Below are positions 26,619 through 35,767 of a DNA stretch of 35,767 nt, one piece after another. Numbering within the stretch: the first letter of the stretch is position 1; every line of letters begins with the position of its first letter. The translations under genes and the position numbers were made by a program. The notes under the pieces are model-generated. The model worked only from the letters and a program-made list of their open reading frames with translations. It ran no database searches and was not told the origin of the DNA. The DNA is from Beijerinckiaceae bacterium (lineage in GTDB: Bacteria > Pseudomonadota > Alphaproteobacteria > Rhizobiales > Beijerinckiaceae): positions 1 to 35,767 of the forward strand of contig JALORF010000039.1 in the NCBI GenBank assembly GCA_025459195.1, in the 5' to 3' direction.

Positions 26619-27962
26619 TCAGGCAGCGGCCTTGGAGACGGCATCGACGACCTCATCAACCACCCGTTCCACCAGATCACGGTCATCGCCCTCGGCCATG
26701 ACCCGGATCACCGGCTCGGTTCCGGAGGGGCGGATCACCAGACGCCCGCCATTGCCGAGCTTCTTGCGCGCATCATCGATGGCCGAAACCACGACCCCGT
26801 CCTGCAAGGGCTGGCCGGACTTGTAGCGCACGTTCTTGAGGATCTGCGGCAGCGGCTCGAAGCAGTGGCAGACCTCGCTGACCGGCTTGCCAAGGCGCTG
26901 CACCACAGCCATGAGCTGGAGCGCCGCGACAAGGCCATCGCCGGTGGTGGAATAGTCGGACAGGATGATGTGCCCGGACTGCTCGCCACCCAGATTGTAG
27001 CCATGCTCGCGCATGTGCTCCAGCACATAGCGGTCGCCCACCGCCGTGCGGGCCAGCGTCAGGCCGATGCCGGCCAGATAGCGCTCGAGGCCAAGATTGG
27101 ACATGACCGTGGCCACGATGCCCGGAGCGGAAAGCTGGCCCTCGTCGCGCCAGCTTGTCGCGATCACGCCCATGAGCTGATCGCCATCCACGACCTGCCC
27201 GCGCTCATCGACGATCAGCACGCGATCCGCATCGCCATCAAGCGCGATGCCGATATCGGCCCTGAGCTCGCGCACCTTGCGGATCAGCGCGTCCGGCGCG
27301 GTCGAGCCGACATCGTGGTTGATGTTGAAACCATCCGGCTCGATGCCGATGGCGATGACCTCGGCACCCAGCTCCCAGAGCGCTTCGGGCGCAACCTTGT
27401 AGCCAGCCCCATTGGCGCAATCGACCACGATGCGCAGGCCTTCCAGCGACATGTTGCGCGGCAAGGTGCGCTTGGCGAACTCGATGTAGCGCGCGTGCAC
27501 GCTCTCGACGCGCTTGGCGCGGCCGATCGACGTCGCCTTGGCCAGCCGCGATGACAGATCCGAATCGATCAGCGCTTCGATCTCGAGTTCAACCTCATCC
27601 GACAGCTTGTAGCCGTCGGGCCCGAACAGCTTGATGCCATTGTCCTCGAACGGGTTGTGCGAGGCCGAGATCATCACGCCGAGATCGGCCCGCATCGAGC
27701 GCGTCAGCATGGCAACAGCCGGCGTCGGGATCGGGCCGAGCGGCAGCACATCGATGCCGACCGACAGGAAGCCAGCCTGAAGCGCTGTCTCGATCATGTA
27801 GCAGGACAGCCGCGTATCCTTGCCGATCACCACCCGGTGGCGGTGCTCGCCGCGGCGGAAGGCAAGCCCGGCCGCCTGCCCGACCTTCATGGCCAGTTCC
27901 GGTGTGATCACCTTGTTGGCGCGGCCACGCACGCCATCGGTGCCGAAATACTTGCGAGCCAT
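26619..27962 (-). CDS. glmM: Phosphoglucosamine mutase
   Basis: [35 protein letters not shown]...[25 protein letters not shown]...[25 protein letters not shown]...[26 protein letters not shown]. Confidence 0.97.
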   Translation of the reverse strand: MARKYFGTDGVRGRANKVITPELAMKVGQAAGLAFRRGEHRHRVVIGKDTRLSCYMIETALQAGFLSVGIDVLPLGPIPTPAVAMLTRSMRADLGVMISASHNPFEDNGIKLFGPDGYKLSDEVELEIEALIDSDLSSRLAKATSIGRAKRVESVHARYIEFAKRTLPRNMSLEGLRIVVDCANGAGYKVAPEALWELGAEVIAIGIEPDGFNINHDVGSTAPDALIRKVRELRADIGIALDGDADRVLIVDERGQVVDGDQLMGVIATSWRDEGQLSAPGIVATVMSNLGLERYLAGIGLTLARTAVGDRYVLEHMREHGYNLGGEQSGHIILSDYSTTGDGLVAALQLMAVVQRLGKPVSEVCHCFEPLPQILKNVRYKSGQPLQDGVVVSAIDDARKKLGNGGRLVIRPSGTEPVIRVMAEGDDRDLVERVVDEVVDAVSKAAA

Positions 27963-28170
27963 GGCTTCCATCCTGTCAGAAGTGCGCTGCAACGCCGCGC
28001 AACCGTGCCGAACACTCGGCTATCGTTTATCCCGGAACAGTGGAGAACAGTTCTTCAAAAATTGTAATCGACTGTTGCAGCCAAGGTTTCATGGTTCACG
28101 AGCCATGACGGAGGCTGCCAACGGGCAGGACACAGCATGACAAGACGCTCGCCACTTGCGCGATACAACA

Positions 28171-28198
28171 AGGCCCGGACCTGACCAGGACCGGGCCT
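28171..28198 (-). terminator. Hairpin terminator downstream of ftsH
   Basis: AGGCCCGG...CCGGGCCT stem; on the reverse strand followed by TGTTGT (weak T-tract). Confidence 0.55.
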
Positions 28199-28222
28199 CG
28201 ACTGAGAGATTGTTGCGCGCGA

Positions 28223-30142
<1,920 letters not shown>

Positions 30143-30278
30143 GTCCGCATCCGTTCTGCGCGGGCTCGTGCCAGGGACAGGAGAGCCGCATCGTCATCAG
30201 CATACTTAGTCCTCGCCATGGCCCTTGCCAAGGCTGTGGCAGTGAACAGGGTTGACGCAGCCCCGTCTTCGGCAACCC

Positions 30279-31375
30279 TCAGCCCGGCGCACGCGCCGCC
30301 ATCCGCCCGCCTGAAATCTGCCCGGCCTGCGCGCCGCCGCGCCGGCGCTCCCCTTCGGCGTTGCCGCAGAGCAGTCCGTCGCGGTCAAGCGTGAGAATCT
30401 GGCCGGCGAGCGTGCGCCTGATCGGCCGGCCGGCCCTGAGCGCTTCCAGAAGCATCTGTGCGCAGACTTCCAGCCGCTGCAACCTGAGGCTGGAATCCGG
30501 CGCCGTGATGGCCTCGTCCCCGGCATCGCCCCGCGCGGCCACAGGGCTGACCAGCAAGCGGCCCAGCGCACGGATGACGATGGCGGACGGGTAGCCCGCA
30601 AGCCGACGGAAATCGAGTTGCCAGCCGTCCTTGTCAGGCGGCAGGCGGCAGGCTCCGAGCGCGCGCTCGGCCACCTCGTCCAGCGCCGCGTCCGCTGCCG
30701 CCAGCCGCCGCGCCAGCACGCCCAGACGCCCCGCATCCAGCCCTTCCGCCGCCAGCGCCGGAAGGATGCCGCGCCAGCGAACGCGCGCGAAGCGCAGATC
30801 GGCATTGGACGGATCATCGACCCAACCCCAGCCATGCTGCCGGCAAGTCGCGATCAGCCGCGCCTTGCTCCAGCCCAGAGCCGGCCTGACATGGATGATG
30901 CCTGCGCTGCGGGTCTGCGGGCGCATCCCGGCCAGCCCTGTCAGCCCCGAGCCGGCGGCCAGCCGCAACATCAGGGTTTCGGCCTGGTCATCCTCGGTGT
31001 GGGCCGTCACCAGCCTGTCGGCAGCAATGAGGCTGGCATGGGCGGCCAGCAGCCGGTAGCGCGCCCGGCGCGCGCTGTCCTGAAGCGCGCTGGCCGGTTT
31101 GGCGCCCGTCCAGGGCAGGACCGCAGCGGCAAGCCCGAGCGCGGCCGCACTGGCCAGGACGAAGGCCGCTTCATCGGCCGAAGCCGGGCGCAGGCCATGA
31201 TCAACCACGGCAACAGCCGGCAAGGCCTCGCCATGCCGGCGCGACCAGTGAGTGCGACCGAGTCAGGTCCGCCGGACACGCCGATCAGCACCTTTTGGCC
31301 GGCCAGCATGGCGAAGGCCGCATCGGCCTCGCCAGCCGAAATCGGCACGGCAGGTTGCGGGGCGCGCCCGTCCAT
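30279..31375 (-). pseudogene. tilS: tRNA(Ile)-lysidine synthase TilS, apparent frameshift near 31246-31250 (true inactivation unlikely)
   Basis: N-terminus MDGRAPQPAVPISAGEADAAFAMLAGQKVLIGVSGGPDSVALT (PP-loop SGGPDS) in one frame; remainder WSRRHGEALPAVAVVDHGLRPASADEAAFVLASAAALGL...HTEDDQAETLMLRLAAGSGLTGLAGM in another. Start overlaps the ybgF stop (ATGA). Confidence 0.88.
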
Positions 31376-32283
31376 CAGCCGTCGCAGCGGGCGCGCTTCT
31401 GCTCGCGCTCGACACCCTGCCGCACGTTCTGCGACGCTTCGGGATACTTGACGGACAATTGCGCATAGGTGGCGCAGGCCTGATCCCGCGCACCGAGTGC
31501 ATTCAGCGACATGCCCAGCCTCAGCATGGCGTCCGGCGCGATGGCAGCGCGGCCATGCTCGGTGGTGACCTTGAGATACTGCTCGGCGGCATCCTTGTGG
31601 CGGTTGCGCCGGAAATAGCTCTCGCCCAGCCAATAGGTCGCAGCCGGCACCAGACGGTCCCGCGGGTTCGATTGCAGGAACTGGCGGAAACCCATTTCCG
31701 CATCCTCATACTGGCGCGCATTGATGGCCGCGAAAGCCGCATCATAGGTGGCGCGCGGCGTTCCCGTGGCTGTCGCTGCCGCGCTCTGGCCCGGTCTGGG
31801 GGTTGCCGGCAGCGCTCCTTGCGGCACGCGCTGACCGGAGACATCGAGTGGCTGGCCAGAGCCCGGCCCGGCCGTATCAGGCGCGCCGCCGCCGAGCGCG
31901 CGCGGGCTGCCAGCCGCACCGGGCTGCGTGGCGGGATCAAAGGCATCATTGCGCCGGGGCCGCGCCGGCTGGCCGGGCGTTGTGGCGGGAGCGGCAGCCG
32001 GTGCGCGGGCACCGCCCCGTTCGTTCAGCCGGAACTCGACGTCTTCCTGAAAACGCTTGAGCTGCTCCGTCAGGCGGCGGTTCTCGAACTGGAGTTGCTC
32101 GATCTGCCCGGACAACTGGCGGATCTGGTTCTCCATGCGGTTGACGCGCACGCTGACCTCGGCGGCATCCTGGGCGTGAGCCGGCCCGGCAAACGCCAGC
32201 CAGAACCCGAAGAGGGCTGCAAGGCCCGCTCCTGTCGCCCGTGTCTGAACCGCTGCAAACCGCATCACTGCTCCACGAACCAT
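31375..32283 (-). CDS. ybgF: Tol-Pal system protein YbgF / CpoB (cell division coordinator)
   Basis: Signal peptide; coiled coil RVNRMENQIRQLSGQIEQLQFENRRLTEQLKRFQEDVEFRL; C-terminal TPR ATYDAAFAAINARQYEDAEMGFRQFLQSNPRDRLVPAATYWLGESYFRRNRHKDAAEQYLKV. Confidence 0.93.
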   Translation of the reverse strand: MVRGAVMRFAAVQTRATGAGLAALFGFWLAFAGPAHAQDAAEVSVRVNRMENQIRQLSGQIEQLQFENRRLTEQLKRFQEDVEFRLNERGGARAPAAAPATTPGQPARPRRNDAFDPATQPGAAGSPRALGGGAPDTAGPGSGQPLDVSGQRVPQGALPATPRPGQSAAATATGTPRATYDAAFAAINARQYEDAEMGFRQFLQSNPRDRLVPAATYWLGESYFRRNRHKDAAEQYLKVTTEHGRAAIAPDAMLRLGMSLNALGARDQACATYAQLSVKYPEASQNVRQGVEREQKRARCDG

Positions 32284-32361
32284 CTTGCCAAGCCCCATCC
32301 TGACCGGAACCGTTTCACCCGAATACGGCGTCAAACGGGCAAACGCCATGCCATAAACGCG

Positions 32362-32388
32362 ACAACCGGCGCAGTTTGCGCCGGTTGT
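32362..32388. terminator. Strong 12-bp perfect hairpin between pal and ybgF (attenuator/processing hairpin or terminator)
   Basis: ACAACCGGCGCA-gtt-TGCGCCGGTTGT; no strong T-tract on the reverse strand. Confidence 0.5.
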
Positions 32389-32428
32389 GATGAACACAGG
32401 TGCAACGCCGCCACTGCGGCGGAGGACC

Positions 32429-32935
32429 TCAGAGCCCTGCCGTGTCCAGCAGGGTCACGGCGCGCCGGTTCTGCGACCAGCACGAGATGTCGTTGCAGAC
32501 CGCCACTGGGCGCTCCTTGCCATAGGAGACGATGCGCATGCGGTTGGCCGGAATCCCGCGCGAGGCGAGATAATCGCGCACGGCCTGGGCACGGCGGGCA
32601 CCGAGCGAGAAGTTGTATTCGCGGGTGCCGCGCTCATCGGCATGGCCTTCGATGGTGAAGGTGTAGCGCGGATAGCGGCCCAACCAGGTCGCCTGCTTGT
32701 CGAGGGTTGCGGTGGCGGTCGAGGTCAGGTCGGTCGAGTCCGACTCGAAGAACACCCGGTCGCCGACATTGACGACGAAATCCTGCGCGCTGCCGGGCGT
32801 GGCCGCCCCGCCTGCCCCGAAGCCGGCATTCGGATCAGTGGTCGGCGTGCTCGAACAGGCTCCGAGCGCCAGACCGCCGAGCACGATCAGGGCGAGCTTG
32901 GCAGCGCGGGCGCTGGCAAAAAGGGACATCAACAT
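32429..32935 (-). CDS. pal: Peptidoglycan-associated lipoprotein
   Basis: Lipobox LGAC; OmpA-like domain VFFESDSTDLTSTATATLDKQATWLGRYPRYTFTIEGHADERGTREYNFSLGARRAQAVRDYLASRGI. Confidence 0.96.
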   Translation of the reverse strand: MLMSLFASARAAKLALIVLGGLALGACSSTPTTDPNAGFGAGGAATPGSAQDFVVNVGDRVFFESDSTDLTSTATATLDKQATWLGRYPRYTFTIEGHADERGTREYNFSLGARRAQAVRDYLASRGIPANRMRIVSYGKERPVAVCNDISCWSQNRRAVTLLDTAGL

Positions 32936-33102
32936 GGTTTCAACTCCGAAGACGGCAACAGGGGCAGGCATCTGTGATCAGGACGCCACATGCCGCGACA
33001 ATGTCGCCTCATCCTAAACGAGACCTTGCCAGATCAAGTCAAAATGGCGGCATCGGGGCAGATGGTTAACCGTTTCCGAAGGCTCGAGCCGCCCCGCATC
33101 TG

Positions 33103-34482
33103 TCAGGACCGCACCTCGGTCAGCAGCGGCGACCAGGTCGGATCGGAGGCGAAGGCGGGTGTCGGCACCGGCTGCTCGACCCGGCCGGTGATGTCGACCA
33201 TGTAGAGTTTTCCGCCCGATTGGCCGCCCGGATCACGGAAAAACATCAGATACTGGCCATTGGGCGCGAAGGTGGGCGACTCGTTGTGGAAGCCTTCGGT
33301 CAACAGCCGCTCGCCCGAACCGTCGGGTCGCATCACGCCGATGGCGAAGCCGTTGCCGGTGCGCTTGGTGAAAGCGATGAGATCACCTTTTGGTGACCAG
33401 GCCGGCTGCGAATAGGACCCTTGCGCAAACGAGATGCGCTTGGCCGCCCCGCCGCCGGAACCCATCAGGTAAAGCTGCTGGGAGCCGCCCCGGTCGCTCT
33501 CGAACACGATCTGCGTGCCATCAGGCGAATACGAGGGCGATGTGTCGATCGCCGCCGTGTCGGTGAGGCGCGTGGTCGAGCGCGAGCCGAGGTTCATGGC
33601 ATAGAGGTTGGAGTTGCCGCCGGTCTGCAGCGACAGCGCGATGGTCTGGCCATTGGGCGAGAAGCGCGGGCTTGAGGTCATGTCGGGGAAGTTGCCGACC
33701 ACCTGCCGTGCGCCGCTCTCGATGTTGATGACATGCACGCGCGGCTGCTCGCCTTGCCGCTGCGCCATGTAGGTCACATCCTGCGACACCGGCGAATAGC
33801 GCGGCGTCACCACGCTGACATCGCCCGTGGTGAGGAAGCGCACATTGGCCCCGTCCTGGTCCATGATGGCGAGCCGCTTGCGACGGTTCTCCTTGGGGCC
33901 CGCCTCATCGACAAAGACCACGCGCGTGTCGAAATAGCCGCCAACGCCGGTGATCTTGGAATAGACGGCATCGGAAATGATGTGCGCCACCCGGCGCATG
34001 TTGTTGGGGTCGGTGAAATACTGCTGCCCGGCCAGTTGCTGGCCGCTGGTCACGTCCCACAGCCGGAACTCGGAGCGCAGGCGCGCACCATCGCGCACCA
34101 CCCGGCCAACCACGAGGCCCTGCACGCCGGTCGGCTTCCATTGCTCGAAGTTGGGGATGCCATCGAAGGGCGGGGTCCGTTCGGCATGGCGCTCGCGCGG
34201 CAGCGGCACGAAATAGCCGGAACGACGCAGGTTGTTGGTGATGATGCCCGAGACGCGCGGACCCATGTCGCCCTCGCCGCCGAAATCGGCGATGGCGATG
34301 GGCATGGGCTGGAACGTGCCCTTGCGCAGGTCGATCACCAGTTGCGCCATGGCGGCGGATGTCCCCAGTGCCTGGGCGGCCATCACCGCTGCCGTTCCGG
34401 CCAGGAGGCGGCGGCGGCTCAGGAGGGCAGAACCGGCAGGCGTGGGGCCGGGGGGCGCAAGCTCAAGGGTGTTGATCATCAT
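33103..34482 (-). CDS. tolB: Tol-Pal system beta-propeller protein TolB, with a twin-arginine-like signal
   Basis: [25 protein letters not shown] signal; [14 protein letters not shown]...; propeller repeats [54 protein letters not shown]. Confidence 0.96.
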   Translation of the reverse strand: MMINTLELAPPGPTPAGSALLSRRRLLAGTAAVMAAQALGTSAAMAQLVIDLRKGTFQPMPIAIADFGGEGDMGPRVSGIITNNLRRSGYFVPLPRERHAERTPPFDGIPNFEQWKPTGVQGLVVGRVVRDGARLRSEFRLWDVTSGQQLAGQQYFTDPNNMRRVAHIISDAVYSKITGVGGYFDTRVVFVDEAGPKENRRKRLAIMDQDGANVRFLTTGDVSVVTPRYSPVSQDVTYMAQRQGEQPRVHVINIESGARQVVGNFPDMTSSPRFSPNGQTIALSLQTGGNSNLYAMNLGSRSTTRLTDTAAIDTSPSYSPDGTQIVFESDRGGSQQLYLMGSGGGAAKRISFAQGSYSQPAWSPKGDLIAFTKRTGNGFAIGVMRPDGSGERLLTEGFHNESPTFAPNGQYLMFFRDPGGQSGGKLYMVDITGRVEQPVPTPAFASDPTWSPLLTEVRS

Positions 34483-34500
34483 GCTCGAACCTTGTGGTGT

Positions 34501-35763
34501 TCACAGGACATCGCGCGCGTCGAAGTTCACCACGACATCGCGCCAGTCATTGTAGAAGGGCGCAAATTGCGCCGGAATGCGCAGCGGCGTGCAACGCCGC
34601 GTGGCGGTGAGAGCGGAGTCGGCCGCCACGCGGAACAGCGGGTCTGCCGAAGTGTTGACCACCGAGGGCTGGCTGGCCAGCGTGCCATCCTGTTTCAGCG
34701 CAACTCTCACCGAGGGCACTGGCGGTCGCTGCGCGCTTTGCAGCGCCACGGGCACGACCCAGCAGCGCTCAAGCTGCTCCTTGATGATGCCGATCAGTTG
34801 CGAGCGCATGTTCGGGTTCATGCGCTGTGCGGTGCCGGTCTGGGTGCCGAGTGAGGCGACGCGGTTGACCTCGCGCCCCGTCGAGCCGGACGACTGCGCC
34901 TGCTCCTTCGAATTGAGCAGCTTGGAAATGTCGTTCGGGTTGAACTGTGCTGCCAGTTGCGCATCGCGGCGCGCCTTGGCTTCGGCAGCCGCCTTGGCCT
35001 TGGCATCTGCCGCAGCCTTGGCTTTGGCCAGCGCTTCGGCCTTGGCCCTGTTCTCGGCTTCGGCCTTCTCCTTCGCCTCGGCAAGCGCTTCAGCCTTGGC
35101 ATCGGCCTCGGCCTTGGCCTTGGCAGCCGCCTCGGCACGCGCTTTCGCAGCAGCCTCAGCCTGGGCACGGGCGCGGGCTTCAGCCTCGGCACGGGCCCTG
35201 GCAGCAGCGCGCGCTTCCTCGGCGGCCTGCTCGCGGCGGGCCTGGAGTTCAGCCTGCTCGGCGAGGGCGGCAAGCTGGTCGCGGCGCATCTCCGGCTTGG
35301 GCTCGGGCCTGGTCGCTTCACGCGGCTTGGGGTCGGGCTTGGCCTCTTGCGCTTGCGTCTCCGGCCTCGCGGCCTGCTGGGCAGGTGCGGGGGCAGGCCG
35401 GGCTGGCGGAGGCGGCGGTGCAACCTCGTCGCGTTCGGCGGTTCTGAGATCGGCGGGGCGTGTCGGCGGCGTCGGCGCATCGCGCTTGTTCTCGCCGGGA
35501 TCCTTCTGTTCGGTGATCTCGCTCTGGCGCTCGGCGCGCGGGCGCGGCGTCTCCTGCACCGCCTGGGCGCTGCGCTCGCCGCGTGTCACCTCGTTGAGCG
35601 CGGAAGGGTCGACCACCTCGACGGCAATTGCTTCGTCGGCGTCCTTGAAGGGCGGAGGCGAACTGCCAAACGCGACCAGGCCCGCAACCACCACGGCTGC
35701 GTGCCCGAACGCCGAAACGGCAACGCCCGGCTCCTGCTTCGAGAACAGCTTGGCGAAACGCAA
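34501..35763 (-). CDS. tolA: TolA-family cell-envelope protein (5' end may extend past the window)
   Basis: N-terminal TM, Ala/Glu/Lys/Arg-rich domain, TonB/TolA-type C-terminus; located upstream of tolB. The track start is TTG 35763; the frame remains open to the window edge. Confidence 0.88.
   Translation of the reverse strand: MRFAKLFSKQEPGVAVSAFGHAAVVVAGLVAFGSSPPPFKDADEAIAVEVVDPSALNEVTRGERSAQAVQETPRPRAERQSEITEQKDPGENKRDAPTPPTRPADLRTAERDEVAPPPPPARPAPAPAQQAARPETQAQEAKPDPKPREATRPEPKPEMRRDQLAALAEQAELQARREQAAEEARAAARARAEAEARARAQAEAAAKARAEAAAKAKAEADAKAEALAEAKEKAEAENRAKAEALAKAKAAADAKAKAAAEAKARRDAQLAAQFNPNDISKLLNSKEQAQSSGSTGREVNRVASLGTQTGTAQRMNPNMRSQLIGIIKEQLERCWVVPVALQSAQRPPVPSVRVALKQDGTLASQPSVVNTSADPLFRVAADSALTATRRCTPLRIPAQFAPFYNDWRDVVVNFDARDVL
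34960..35260 (-). repeat. tolA: Low-complexity (AxAKAEA)n helical domain II of TolA
   Basis: Encodes AAEEARAAARARAEAEARARAQAEAAAKARAEAAAKAKAEADAKAEALAEAKEKAEAENRAKAEALAKAKAAADAKAKAAAEAKARRDAQLAA. Confidence 0.85.
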
Positions 35764-35767
35764 CTGC

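Noticed and set aside
28090-28107. CATGGTTCACGAGCCATG imperfect palindrome upstream of glmM
   Set aside because: Short dyad with a mismatch and no second copy found by eye; insufficient to call an operator.
30279-31375. Programmed ribosomal frameshifting in tilS
   Set aside because: No slippery heptamer or obvious downstream pseudoknot at the junction, and tilS is not a known recoding gene; a sequence error or mutation is simpler.
34960-35260. Dense short repeats resembling a CRISPR or satellite array
   Set aside because: They are codon-level repeats of the Ala/Lys/Glu-rich TolA helix, in frame with no spacers.

Overview
The window is a GC-rich alphaproteobacterial chromosome segment, probably Rhizobiales/Hyphomicrobiales judging from gene order and protein families. 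Left to right it holds: an exopolysaccharide locus (partial Wzz/GumC-like gene on -, missing from the ORF track; a frameshifted Wzx-like flippase; an undecaprenyl-phosphate sugar transferase); an M20 allantoate/carbamoyl amidohydrolase; mtnP; a TVP38/TMEM64 membrane protein divergent from an ECF sigma / NrsF-type (DUF1109) anti-sigma pair; a multi-PAS GGDEF-EAL protein; rluD; rpoH; a Pro/Ala-rich membrane protein; purA; a DUF4139 protein; a class I glutamine amidotransferase; an EamA transporter; a disrupted DUF393 gene; a DUF1902-HicA toxin-antitoxin-like pair; serA-serC with a probable serC leader RNA; a disrupted outer-membrane beta-barrel gene; glmM; ftsH; tilS (frameshifted); and cpoB/ybgF-pal-tolB-tolA. 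No mobile element, CRISPR array, tRNA or rRNA was found. The best second-look items are: (i) two divergent GTAACA-N16-CGAA motifs that link the TVP38 gene to the ECF sigma/NrsF module; (ii) a perfect 19-bp tandem duplication that knocks a DUF393 gene out of frame, where losing one copy restores it exactly; (iii) five reading-frame lesions in 35 kb, including one in tilS, which is normally essential; (iv) a perfect CtrA-type TTAA-N7-TTAAC site upstream of the beta-barrel gene. Most of the window is ordinary core chromosome, and I found no convincing wholly new multi-gene system.
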